The translations under genes and the position numbers were made by a program. Positions 49,315-58,897 of a stretch of DNA of 64,000 nt are shown in pieces. The notes beneath the pieces are model-generated. The model did not search any database. It had not been told where the DNA came from and was given only the letters and a program-made list of their open reading frames with translations. How positions within the stretch are numbered: the first letter of the stretch is position 1; each line of letters starts with the position of its first letter. Source of the stretch: Nocardioides daphniae (GTDB lineage: Bacteria > Actinomycetota > Actinomycetes > Propionibacteriales > Nocardioidaceae); assembly GCF_004777465.1 (NCBI RefSeq), contig NZ_CP038462.1, positions 806,001 through 870,000 on the forward strand. The letters are read 5' to 3'.

Positions 49315-50631
49315 GTGGCCGCGACCTCTCCTGACCAGCGTCGTACCTACGTCCTCGACACCAGCGTGCTGCTGGCCGACCCGGGGGCGATCCGCCGCTT
49401 CGCCGAGCACGAGGTCGTGCTCCCCGTCGTGGTGATCACCGAGCTCGAGGGCAAACGTCACCATCCCGAGCTCGGCTACTTCGCCCGCAGCGCCCTGCGG
49501 ATGCTCGACGAGCTCCGCGTCGTCCACGGCCGCCTCGACGAGCCCGTCGCGGTGGGGGAGGAGGGCGGCACCCTGCGCGTCGAGCTCAACCACACCGACG
49601 CCACGTCGCTGCCCTCGGGTTTCCGGCTCGGCGACAACGACACCCGCATCCTGGCGGTGGCCCGCAACCTCGCCGACGAGGGTGCCGACGTGACCCTGGT
49701 GTCGAAGGACCTGCCGCTGCGGATCAAGGCCTCGGCCGTCGGGCTGGACGCCCAGGAGTACCGCGCCGAGGCGGTCAGCGCCTCCGACACCGGCTGGACC
49801 GGGATGCAGGAGCTGATGGTCCCGGCCGCCGCGCTCGACGAGCTGTACGACGACGGCGTGCTGGACCTCGACGAGGCGCGCCAGCTGCCCTGCCACACGG
49901 GGCTGGTCATGGTCTCCGACCGCGGCACCGCGCTGGGCCGGGTGGGGCCCGACAAGCAGGTGCACCTGGTCAAGGGGGACGCCGACGCCTTCGGGGTGCA
50001 CGGCCGCTCGGCCGAGCAGCGGATCGCCTTGGAGCTGCTGCTCGACCCCGACGTCGGGATCGTCTCGCTGGGCGGCCGGGCCGGCACCGGCAAGTCGGCG
50101 ATGGCGCTCTGCGCCGGCCTCGAGGCGGTCATGGAGCGCCGCCAGCACAAGAAGGTCGTCGTCTTCCGCCCCCTCTTCGCGGTGGGTGGCCAGGAGCTGG
50201 GCTACCTGCCCGGCTCGGAGAACGAGAAGATGGCGCCGTGGGCCCAGGCGGTCTTTGACACCCTGGGTGCGCTGGTCTCGCCGCACGTGGTCGACGAGGT
50301 CGTGCACCGCGGGATGCTCGAGGTGCTGCCGCTGACCCACATCCGCGGCCGCTCGCTGCACGACGCCTACGTGATCGTCGACGAGGCGCAGTCACTGGAG
50401 CGCAACGTGCTGCTGACCGTGCTGTCGAGGATCGGGGCCAACTCGAAGGTCGTGCTCACCCATGACGTCGCCCAGCGCGACAACCTGCGGGTCGGTCGTC
50501 ACGACGGCGTGGTGGCGGTGGTCGAGAAGCTGAAGGGCCACCCGCTCTTCGCCCACGTCACGCTGACCCGCTCGGAGCGCTCGCCGATCGCTGCGCTGGT
50601 CACCGAGATGCTGGAGAACGTCTCGCTCTGA
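49315..50631 (+). CDS. phoH2: PhoH2: PIN-domain ribonuclease fused to PhoH ATPase/helicase
   Basis: 438 residues. N-terminal PIN domain: '[19 protein letters not shown]', '[12 protein letters not shown]' and '[18 protein letters not shown]' supply its acidic residues. C-terminal PhoH domain from about 230: Walker A '[19 protein letters not shown]', '[20 protein letters not shown]' with the DEAQ Walker B, and '[12 protein letters not shown]'. In mycobacteria this fusion unwinds and cleaves RNA. GTG 49315 follows GAGGTGA by 5 nt and starts just before the PIN domain. Confidence 0.92.
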   Translation: MAATSPDQRRTYVLDTSVLLADPGAIRRFAEHEVVLPVVVITELEGKRHHPELGYFARSALRMLDELRVVHGRLDEPVAVGEEGGTLRVELNHTDATSLPSGFRLGDNDTRILAVARNLADEGADVTLVSKDLPLRIKASAVGLDAQEYRAEAVSASDTGWTGMQELMVPAAALDELYDDGVLDLDEARQLPCHTGLVMVSDRGTALGRVGPDKQVHLVKGDADAFGVHGRSAEQRIALELLLDPDVGIVSLGGRAGTGKSAMALCAGLEAVMERRQHKKVVVFRPLFAVGGQELGYLPGSENEKMAPWAQAVFDTLGALVSPHVVDEVVHRGMLEVLPLTHIRGRSLHDAYVIVDEAQSLERNVLLTVLSRIGANSKVVLTHDVAQRDNLRVGRHDGVVAVVEKLKGHPLFAHVTLTRSERSPIAALVTEMLENVSL

Positions 50632-50645
50632 GCCACGCTCGCTAC

Positions 50646-50691
50646 GACGTCATCACCCCCGGTGCCTCCAGGTGCCGGGGGTGATGACGTC
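50646..50691. terminator. Bidirectional terminator between phoH2 and the universal stress gene
   Basis: GACGTCATCACCCCCGG and CCGGGGGTGATGACGTC form a perfect 17-bp stem with a 12-nt loop, between convergent stops. Confidence 0.88.
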
Positions 50692-50716
50692 GCGCAGCGG
50701 TGGTGCGGCAGGTGGC

Positions 50717-51133
50717 TCAGTCGTGCGTGTGCGCGATGTAGACGTCGCAGTGGGCCTTGGCGGCGACCTCGCTCGCGATGCTGCCCAGCAGGCGTCCAGG
50801 CCCTTGACCCGTCGGGTGCCGACCACGATCAGGGCGGCGTCGAGCGTCTCGGCCAGGGTCACCAGCGTCTCGGCGGGCTTGTGCCCGGCCACGCCCTGGC
50901 CCACGACGCTGAGGCCGGGGACGTCGCGCTGCAGGGTGGCGGCGGCGTCGGCAGCGATCTGGTCGGCCGCGAGCGAGGGCTCGAAGCCGCCTGGCTGGCT
51001 CCGCGTCGGAGGTGTCGAACACCGAGACGACGTGCAGGGTCGCGCCGAAGGCAGAGGCGATGCGTGCAGCGGTGGCCGCTGCCTCCTGGGCGGGGACCGA
51101 ACCGTCGACACCGGTGATGATGGTCTGGGTCAC
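50717..51133 (-). CDS. Universal stress protein (UspA family), frameshifted twice
   Basis: About 139 residues after corrections. 'TIITGVDGSVPAQEAAATAA' begins the family fold; 'LIVVGTRRVKGL' and 'LLGSIASEVAAKAHCDVYIA' are the GxxGS-type nucleotide-binding end. Breaks are near 51000 (a CCAG duplication or equivalent, +1) and near 50799 (one base lost). All conserved parts survive, so sequence error is likely. Role: stress signalling, probably ATP-binding. Confidence 0.85.
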   Translation of the reverse strand: MTQTIITGVDGSVPAQEAAATAARIASAFGATLHVVSVFDTSDAEPARRLRALARGRPDRCRRRRHPAARRPRPQRRGPGRGRAQARRDAGDPGRDARRRPDRGRHPTGQGPGRLLGSIASEVAAKAHCDVYIAHTHD

Positions 51134-51374
51134 GGTCGACGTGCCTCATCGTTGAGCGGCGCGGGGTGTGCGACGGCACGACCGTATCCGGGACAGCCTG
51201 TGCAGTCATGTCGAACGGCCGTGGATTGTGACGGTTGTGACCAAAGTGGTGCTTGGGAGCGGTGTGGCCACGACTTGTGTGACCGGCGTCCCGAATTCAG
51301 CGGTTCGGTTTGCACGCCTCCCGGCCTGCGTGCATGGTTGCAGTGGTCCCGTTCCGCCGCTGTCCCGAGCACGA

Positions 51375-51387
51375 CGGAACGGTTCCG
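51375..51387. promoter_or_regulatory. CGGAAC-G-GTTCCG dyad before the transglycosylase-like gene
   Basis: Perfect 6-bp arms around one base, 29 nt before the GTG at 51417. A related CGTTCCG lies about 25 bp further upstream. Function unknown. Confidence 0.35.
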
Positions 51388-51416
51388 CACGTCAGCCCCC
51401 AACCCCCGCGAGAGCT

Positions 51417-52061
51417 GTGTCGAAACCCGAGAAGTACGTCCCCAAGCACCGCGCCCCCGGCAAGCACAAGGCCAGGCGCGACCCGTGGAAGACCCTGCGG
51501 TCGACCGGTGTGATCACCGGCGTCGCGGTCGCCGCGACCGCCGGTGTCGTCGGCGTCGGCGTCCTGGGCGACGACGCTCCTCCGGCCACGGCCGACCTCA
51601 CTGCTGCCGACTCCGCCGCGACCGCCGGCTACCTGGCCGACCGCGACGAGGCCGTGACCCGCTCCGACCGTCGTCAGTCGACCGACCCGGCCAAGGCAGC
51701 CGCCCTCTCCACGGCGACCGCCACCGGCGTGGTGACCAGCCACTCCCGGCAGATCTCGACCGAGGACCCGCGCGGCCTCGCCCGCGCCATCATGGGTGAG
51801 TTCGGCTTCGCCGACTCGCAGTTCAGCTGCCTCGACTCCCTGTGGACCCGCGAGTCCAACTGGCGCTGGAACGCCGACAACCCGAGCTCGTCAGCGTACG
51901 GCATCCCCCAGGCCCTGCCCGGCTCGAAGATGGCCTCGGCCGGCGCCGACTGGGAGACCAACCCGGAGACCCAGATCCGATGGGGCCTGGGCTACATCGC
52001 CGGTCGCTACGGCACCCCCTGTGCTGCCTGGGGCCACTCCGAGAGCGTCGGCTGGTACTGA
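51417..52061 (+). CDS. Lytic-transglycosylase-like exported protein
   Basis: 214 residues. Basic N-terminus 'SKPEKYVPKHRAPGKHKARR', one membrane helix ('GVITGVAVAATAGVVGVGVL'), a spacer, then a C-terminal domain with 'CLDSLWTRESNWRWNADNPS' (candidate catalytic Glu in TRESNW), 'SAYGIPQALPGSKM' and 'TQIRWGLGYIAGRYGTPCAA', which fits SLT/aggregation-promoting-factor-type peptidoglycan enzymes. It acts on the cell wall. GTG 51417 follows GAGAG closely. The 283-bp upstream gap includes GTGACGGTTGTGACC, a likely promoter element. Confidence 0.82.
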   Translation: MSKPEKYVPKHRAPGKHKARRDPWKTLRSTGVITGVAVAATAGVVGVGVLGDDAPPATADLTAADSAATAGYLADRDEAVTRSDRRQSTDPAKAAALSTATATGVVTSHSRQISTEDPRGLARAIMGEFGFADSQFSCLDSLWTRESNWRWNADNPSSSAYGIPQALPGSKMASAGADWETNPETQIRWGLGYIAGRYGTPCAAWGHSESVGWY

Positions 52062-52180
52062 CCGCGGCCGAATTGTGGACGTCGTCCACACGAATGGCTG
52101 AAAAGCCCGCGCTGCGGCCGCTCGACTGACTACCCTCCCAGAGGCAGTCGCACGGACTGCCGGTAGCCGGAGGTCAGCAG

Positions 52181-52806
52181 TTGTCGAACCGCGCGCAGGT
52201 CCAGGTCGACCCCACCCCGTCACGCCCGATGTCCAGGCGTCGGCTCGTCGGGACGGCCGCGTGGGCGGTGCCTGCGATCACCGTGGCCGCCGCGGCGCCC
52301 GCGTTCGCCGGGTCGGGCAGCGACTCCGTGCAGCTCGTGGCCGGCAGCACCGGTGTGGTGCCCACCAGCGACTTCGGCGTCGTCTTCAACGACCTCCGGT
52401 TCTCCGGGGCGTCACTGCGGGTGTGGGGCACGCCCGGCCGGGGGCGGCGCTGGTCCTCACCATCTCCTTCGTGCCCTTCCCGGGGCAGCCGGACGCCCAG
52501 GGCGGGCTCTTCGTGATGGAGGCGATCCCGGGCTGGTCGAGCACGCAGGTGGGCACCCCGGTGAGCTCTGCCGTCTTCACCTACGCCGGACCGCTCAGCA
52601 ACGGCGCCACCGTGGTCATCCCGGACGGCACCTACGTCGGCACCAACTACGAGGGTGAGTACGGGACCTACCACCTCACCTTCTCGCTCGCGCCGCTCAC
52701 GCCCGCGGTGGCCTCCTTCGCCTCGGGCCCGGTGCCCTCGGGTGGCGCGGGCCTGCGGGCCACCGAGCGCGTCAGTCGCGCGGAGCGCGCAGCCGCGCGC
52801 GGCTGA
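52181..52806 (+). CDS. Tat-type secreted protein of unknown function, frameshifted
   Basis: About 208 residues after correction. 'MSRRRLVGTAAWAVPAITVA' is a twin-arginine-like signal with cleavage near APAFAG; the mature part is predicted to be beta-rich ('GLFVMEAIPGWSSTQVGTPV', 'PDGTYVGTNYEGEYGTYHL'). One base is missing near 52437. TTG 52181 is chosen because GGAGG lies 7 nt upstream; ATG 52229 is an alternative. A terminator follows. Confidence 0.68.
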
Positions 52807-52825
52807 GGGACCACACGACGTACGA

Positions 52826-52859
52826 GAGGGGCTGCACCGCCTGGGCGGTGCAGCCCCTC
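52826..52859. terminator. Bidirectional terminator between the secreted protein and the M4 protease
   Basis: GAGGGGCTGCACCG-CCTGGG-CGGTGCAGCCCCTC, a perfect 14-bp stem. Confidence 0.88.
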
Positions 52860-52877
52860 ACTCGTGGTCGCGCTGCG

Positions 52878-55800
52878 TCAGCGGCGTACGCGCAGGGTCG
52901 CCCGGCCCTTGCTGGGCGCGGCCTTCGCGGTGCCCAGGTAGGCGGCCACGGCCCGTCGCTGGCCCACCCGCACCAGACGCGCGGTGCGCGGACGGACCTT
53001 CAGGCGGGCAACGCCGTCGACCACCTTCGCGGTGCCGACGACCCTTCCGCCGACGGTGAACCGCACGCGGCCGCCGTCCGTGCCGCTCACCCGAGCGGTC
53101 AGGGTGAAGGCGCGCCCGGGGCGTACGCCCCGGGCCGGTGCCTGCACCCGGGTGCGCGTCGCAGCCCGAGCGCCACTGGTGTCGTCAGCGGTCTCGTCGC
53201 TGGTTTCGTCTGCGGGGTCGGCAGTGGGCTCGACCTCGTCGAGCAGCTCCAGGGGAGTGCCGCCGGCAGCCGGGGTCACGACGGGCGTCGACGGCACGGC
53301 TCCCGGGACGTCGGCCTCGCACCAGGTCACGGAGACGTCGTCGACGGCCCAGCCGTGGATGCCGCCGCAGTAGTCGGTGCCGAGGTCGAAGCGCAGCTTC
53401 ACCGTGTCGCCGGGGGAGACGCCGGCTGCGGCCAGGTCGAGGACGGTGATGCCCCAGGTCGCGCCGAGGTCGCTCGCGTCGTAGCTGGACCAGGTCCGCT
53501 CGCCGACGAGGGGGTTGCTCCGCCCCGGGTCCGCGGGGTTGTCCGTGATGATGGTCGTCGCGGGTGCGTTGTGCAGCCAGCTGCCCGCGGCGGCGCGGTG
53601 AAGGGGCCGTCGTTGACGCTGACCTTCACGTTGCCGCCGTCGTAGTCGCCCTCGAGGCTCACCTGGTGGCGGAACCGGAGTCGCGGCGACAGCGCGTCGG
53701 TCGGGACCGTCACGGAGGGGGAGAGGAGCATGGAGTTGCCGGCCACGTTGCCCGTCTGGCACTCCCCCTGGGGGTTGGCGGCGAAGGCCACGGTGCCGGC
53801 GGATCCGCTGACCCGGGACGTGAGTCCCCACGCGACCGCCTGGCTGTCGGCAGCCTTCTGCACCTCGGCCGTCCAGCCCGCCGCGCCGCCGTCGAAGTCC
53901 TCGACGAGGCCGGTGACGGTGGTGGTCCCCGCTCCGCAGGCCGAGGCGATGTCGCCGGGCGTGAAGCGCATCCTGAAGTTGCAGCGCACGGCGACGTCGG
54001 TCCGCAGCTCCGTCGCCTCGATGACCTCGTCGAGCTGTTCGCAGTCGGTGGCGGTCAGCGGCGTGACGGAGGCGGCCGGCGTGGTGTCGGTCAGGGTGAG
54101 GGGCTTCAGGGGCTGCCCGACCAGGGTCTGGCAGGACTCGGCGAGCGCGTTGGCGAAGTCGGGGAAGCCGCTGATGGGGGTGAGGTGTGCGGTGTTGGCG
54201 CGCCACCAGACGTGGGCGGCGCGGTCGAGGCCGACGCCGGTGACCGTGTGGCCGTCGAAGGTGCCCCCGTCGACGAAGAGTGAGAATGCGCGGTTGGGGA
54301 CGCCGGAGTTGTAGTGCACGCCGCCGCTGTCGCTGGTCGCGCAGTGGTACTGCGCGTCGGTCACGGTGGCGGGGTTGCCGGCGCAGCGGGGGTTCCACAT
54401 GTCGCGCAGGCTCGAGATCGACGTGGTCTCCCCGATGAGCCAGCGGTGCCGGTCGGCCGGGAGGGAGGGATCCTTGAGGTGCACCGAGGCGGCCACGCCG
54501 GCCGGCAGCGACTTGAGGCGGGCGCCGTCGGCCTGGCTGACCATCAGGAACGGCACGGAGGTGGAGACGTTGAGGAGTGCTGAGGGAGCAACGGAGGTGT
54601 TGTTGCCGATGATCACCCCCGGGCGCCGGCGGCCACGAGGTTGTCGGCCTTCACCTGGTAGGTGCAGGTGCCCCGGTCGGCGTAAGCCCACTTGCCCGCC
54701 ACCTGGGCGGGGTTCGTGAGAGTGGTGCAGGCATCGGTGGTGAGGGGGCCACTGGCGTTCGCAGCGTCCGTGGCGACGACCACCTTCACGGTTCCCTCGC
54801 CGGTGACGGCCGGCGCGCCGTTGCCGCGGGCGACGTACGTGCAGGGCCCAGCCAGCGAGCGGGGCGAGACGACCTGCATCGCCAGGCTCGGGCTGCCGGT
54901 GCCGCTCGGCAGCGCCACGCAGTCGTCCGTGGTGCGCACGGAGTGGTCAGCGCCGTCGTCCTCGCGCTGGTTGAGCAGGTCGACGACCTCGCCCCACACG
55001 TCGGAGTAGGACTCGTTGAGCGCGCCGGGCTGGTAGGAGTAGACGAGACCGGAGGTGTGCTGGGTGTAGGCGTGACCCCACTCGTGGGCGATCACGTCGT
55101 CGGTCTCCATGCCGGGGCAGAGGCTGATGTACGACCGGTGCCAGGCCGCGTTGGCGCATCCGGTGAGGCGGTTGTCGCGGATGTGCATCGCGGCTCCGGC
55201 GCCGTCGTAGCCGTCACGGCCGAAGGTCGACCTGAAGAGGTGGTAGGACTCGGCGGTCGAGTCGAGCAGGTCGCGCTGGGTCTGGGTGAGGCCTGCGGTC
55301 GAGTCGCCCTCGGCCCAGGTCGGGGCCCAGGTGTCATCGTCGAAGCTGGCGGTCGGGCCCGTGCCGGTGTAGGAGCCCAGGGTACGGGTCAGGCCGTGCA
55401 CGTCGCTCCAGCGGTGCAGCGGCTTGAGTCCGCGGTCGGCCAGGATGAGCTGCTCGCGCAGGCCTTCGCCGCCGGTGACCGTGACCTGCCAGGCGAGGTG
55501 TGCCGGGCCGGCCTCCCCGAGGGGGGAGCCCACCTCGTACACGACCGGGGTGGCGTCGGCCTCGAGGCCGACAGTGCCGGAGGGGTTGCCCTCCTCGTCG
55601 GTCGGCGGGTCGAGACGGACCATCTCCATCGCGCGGCGCTCGGCACGGGCAGCCGTGCTGGCGGGCGAGGTGGGCACGGTGGCCGTCGTCAGGCCCGGTA
55701 CGACGCGGCCGTTGACGCTGACCAGGTCACCGTCGGCGTCGACGTTGGCCTTGAGCGCAGCGCCCCAGACGGGGACGTCGCCGTGGCGCTGGGAGTAGGT

Positions 55801-56196
55801 GAAGGTCGAGCCGAAGGCGTCCTCGATCTCGTCGGTGAGGACGAGCTGGTCGGCGGGGACCCCGAAGAGGACGGCGTGCTCGTCCAGCCACGCGCTGGCC
55901 TTCGGGCTGCCGGCGCTCGCGGCGCGCAGCGACGGCCCCTGAGGCAGCAGGTCGGCGTCGGCGCCGCGCACCCGGACGAAGGAGACGCGGCCGGTGCGGT
56001 CGTCGCGCGTGACGTCGAGGGTCCCATGGGCGTCGGCCCGTACGCCGGCCTCGGTGCCGGGCTGGAGCGTCGTACGCCCGTCAGGCGACGCGGTGGCGGT
56101 GCCGGGCAGGCTCAGGAGTGCGGCTCCGAGGGTCAGTGCCCCCAGTGCTCCGGCGAGGCGTGGGCGCAGGGGCGACGTCGACCGTGACGAGGGCAA
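52878..56196 (-). CDS. Secreted thermolysin-family (M4) metallopeptidase with PA insert, frameshifted twice
   Basis: About 1,106 residues after corrections. Signal peptide; FTP/PepSY propeptide region; zinc site 'DVIAHEWGHAYTQHTSG' (HExxH) with the third ligand in 'ALNESYSDVWGEVVD'; a PA domain inserted before the rest of the catalytic domain ('CTTLTNPAQVAGKWAYADRG'); catalytic His in 'SGGVHYNSGVPNRAF'; then an immune-inhibitor-like beta-sandwich and a C-terminal Ig-like unit. One base is missing near 54618 (CCCCC run) and one near 53587. TTG 56196 follows AGGAG by 5 nt; a GTG at 56232 is less likely. Confidence 0.85.
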
Positions 56197-56271
56197 GGGG
56201 TCTCCTGGGGGTGAATGCTGAACGGCGTCCACAATCTAGGGGAGGACGCCGTCCCGCGCAGGAGAACTGCC

Positions 56272-58806
56272 TCAGGCGTGCGCGCGCTGCTCGTGCCCCT
56301 CGTGCTCCATCGCCGGGTTGGGGTGGTTGCGCTCCAGCGCCGCACCCTCGACGTCGACGTTGGGGACGATGCGGTCGAGCCACCTCGGGATCCACCAGGC
56401 GGAGTCGCCGAGCAGGTGCATGACGCCGGGGATCACCAGCATGCGGATCACGAAGGCGTCGACGAGCACGCCGAAGGCGAGCGCGAAGCCCATCGACCGG
56501 ATCATCGCGTCGTGGCTGAAGATGAAGCCCGCGAAGACCGAGATCATGATGATCGCCGCCGCGGTCACCACGACCCGGCCGGCCTTCACGCCGTGCTGGA
56601 CGGCGACCCGCGACGGTGCGTCGTGGACGTACGCCTCACGCATGCCCGAGACCAGGAAGAGCTGGTAGTCCATCGCCAGGCCGAAGAGGATGCCGATCAC
56701 GATCACCGGCAGGAAGCTCAGGATCGGCCCGGGGGCGTGGATGCCGAAGAGGTCGGCCAGCCAGCCCCACTGGAAGATGGCGGTGAGCGCCCCGAAGGTG
56801 GCGAAGAGCGAGAGCACGAAGCCGAGCGCCGCGGTCAGCGGGACGAGGATCGAGCGGAAGGCCAGCACCATGATCACCAGCGAGAGTCCGACGACGAGCG
56901 CGAGGTAGCCGGGCAGCGAGTTGCTGAGCTGCTCGGAGACGTCGATGTTGCCGCTGGCGTTGCCGGCGACGCCGATCTCGATGCCGGTGCCGAACTGCCA
57001 GCCCATGCCTCGCAGCTCGTGGACGAGCTCCTCGGTGACCTCGCTGTTGGGGCCCTCTGACGGCACGACCTGGAAGGCGACCAGCTCGCGGGAGTCGGAG
57101 ACGCCGACCGGCGCGACCGCCTCGACGGCGTCGAGCTCCAGGAGGGCGCTGCCGACCTCGGCCTGCGCCTCCATGCCCTCTGCGTCGGTCTCCAGGGTGC
57201 GGCGCATGTCGGCGACGACCAGGAGCGGGGCGTTCATGCCGGGGCCGAACTTCTCCTCGGTCACCGTGTGCGCGCGGTAGGCGCTGGAGTCCTCGGGCTG
57301 GCTCGAGCCGTCAGGGAGTCCCAGGCGCATGTCGAGGGCGGGGATCGCCAGGACCACCAGGACGCCGACCCCGAGCAGCGACTGCAGCACGGCGCGGGAG
57401 GTCTTCATCGGGGCGGTGCCGGACGTGCTGTGGCTGAGCGGCACGATCGTGCCGCGCTGGCGCTTGGGCAGGATGCGGTGCCCGGTCAGCGAGAGCAGGG
57501 CCGGGGTCAGCGTGACCGCGATCAGGACGGCGACCACGACGCAGATGGCGCCCACCGTGCCCATCAGGCCCAGGAAGCCGATGCCGGTGACGTTGAGCGC
57601 GGCCAGGGCGGTGACGACGGTGGCACCCGCGAAGACGACCGCGTTGCCGGAGGTGCCGTTGGCCAGGCCGATCGACTCGTGCAGCTCCATGCCGCCGCGC
57701 ATCTGCGTCTTGTGGCGGTTGATGATGAAGAGGGAGTAGTCGATGCCGACCGCCAGGCCGAGCATCAGGCCGAGCACCGGGGTCACCGACATCATGTCGA
57801 CGGTGCCGCTCAGGGCCATCGAGCCGGCGACGCCGACGCCGACACCGAGCAGCGCGTTGACCAGCGGCAGGCCGGCGCCCACGAAGGTGCCGAGCATGAT
57901 GAAGAGGGTGAGGGCGGCGACGGCCAGGCCGACGGCCTCGCCGACGCCGAAGACCTGCGGGATCGTCTGGACGAGGTCGTTGGAGAGCTCGATGTCGACG
58001 CCCTCGACCTCGGCGTCGAGGAAGAGGTCGGCCACGTCGGCCTTCTCGTCGAGGTCGACCTCGATGATCGGCTTCTCGAACATCACGGTGCCCAGCGCGG
58101 TGCTGTCGTCCTCGGAGACCTGGCCGACGCCGGCGGCCATCTCGGCGACGACGGTGGAGTCCTCGAGCAGGTCACGGTTGGCCTCGAGCTCGTCGCGGCC
58201 CTTCTCCAGCTGCGCGGCGCCTGCGTCGAGCTCCTCGCGGGCGGCGTCGAGCTGCGCCTGCTGGGCGTCGAGCTCGGCGAGCTGGGCGGCGGGGGCCCCG
58301 GACGACTCCAGCAGTGCGCGGCCTCCGTCGAGCTGGGCCTGGCCGTCGTCGAGCTGCTTGCGCCCCGCCTCGAGCTGTTTCTCGCCCTGCCGGAGCTTGC
58401 GCTCACCGGCCTCGAGCTGCTTGCGGCCTGCGGCCAGCTCCTCGAGACCGGACTGCAGCGTCCTCTCGGTGGCGAAGGGGTCGATCGCCTCGCGTACGCC
58501 CGGCATCTCGCCCGAGCGCTCGAGCAGCGCCGAGATCTCCTTGCGCTGGGCCTCGGTGAGCGCCTGGCCGTCCTCGGCGGTGAAGACGACCATGGCGGCG
58601 CCACCGCTGGCGGCCGGGAACTCCTCGGCCAGGGTGTCGGCGACCTCGGCGGTGGGGGTGCCGGGGATCGTCACGTTCGAGGTGAGCGCGCCGCCGAAGG
58701 TCGCGAAGGCGCCGACGGCGAGCCCGAGGGTGAGCACCCACGCCACGATGACGAGCCAGGCGCGGCGGGCGGAGCACCGCCCGAGTCGGAAGAGGAGTTC
58801 AGCCAC
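56272..58806 (-). CDS. MMPL-family RND transporter
   Basis: 844 residues, twelve helices. The first helix is followed by an extracytoplasmic domain with a long heptad coiled coil (about residues 110-210, repeated 'AGxxQLxxG'), then helices 2-6 with 'GIDYSLFIINRHKTQMRGG' and helices 8-12 with 'FGLAMDYQLFLVSGMREAYV', which carry the Asp-Tyr pairs of the proton relay. It exports lipids or drugs. GTG 58806; no strong ribosome binding site. Divergent from a TetR gene that probably controls it. Confidence 0.9.
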   Translation of the reverse strand: MAELLFRLGRCSARRAWLVIVAWVLTLGLAVGAFATFGGALTSNVTIPGTPTAEVADTLAEEFPAASGGAAMVVFTAEDGQALTEAQRKEISALLERSGEMPGVREAIDPFATERTLQSGLEELAAGRKQLEAGERKLRQGEKQLEAGRKQLDDGQAQLDGGRALLESSGAPAAQLAELDAQQAQLDAAREELDAGAAQLEKGRDELEANRDLLEDSTVVAEMAAGVGQVSEDDSTALGTVMFEKPIIEVDLDEKADVADLFLDAEVEGVDIELSNDLVQTIPQVFGVGEAVGLAVAALTLFIMLGTFVGAGLPLVNALLGVGVGVAGSMALSGTVDMMSVTPVLGLMLGLAVGIDYSLFIINRHKTQMRGGMELHESIGLANGTSGNAVVFAGATVVTALAALNVTGIGFLGLMGTVGAICVVVAVLIAVTLTPALLSLTGHRILPKRQRGTIVPLSHSTSGTAPMKTSRAVLQSLLGVGVLVVLAIPALDMRLGLPDGSSQPEDSSAYRAHTVTEEKFGPGMNAPLLVVADMRRTLETDAEGMEAQAEVGSALLELDAVEAVAPVGVSDSRELVAFQVVPSEGPNSEVTEELVHELRGMGWQFGTGIEIGVAGNASGNIDVSEQLSNSLPGYLALVVGLSLVIMVLAFRSILVPLTAALGFVLSLFATFGALTAIFQWGWLADLFGIHAPGPILSFLPVIVIGILFGLAMDYQLFLVSGMREAYVHDAPSRVAVQHGVKAGRVVVTAAAIIMISVFAGFIFSHDAMIRSMGFALAFGVLVDAFVIRMLVIPGVMHLLGDSAWWIPRWLDRIVPNVDVEGAALERNHPNPAMEHEGHEQRAHA

Positions 58807-58884
58807 AGGAGGGTGCCTTCGCGGTCTGGAGAGTGGAGGGGCGGGAGCGACCAGATGATACGCAACGTCTCGTCTTGGGAAGCG

Positions 58885-58897
58885 TACTCTGGGGACC
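58885..58897 (+). promoter_or_regulatory. Leaderless -10 box of the second TetR gene
   Basis: TACTCT (58885-58890), 7 nt, then ATG 58898. A weak TACGC...GCGTA dyad (58859-58863, 58882-58886) spans the region. Confidence 0.5.

Noticed and set aside
58859-58886. TACGC-N18-GCGTA as the TetR operator of the MMPL gene
   Set aside because: Arms of 5 bp separated by 18 bp are weak and expected by chance given how common GCGTACG-like strings are in this genome; kept only as a remark.
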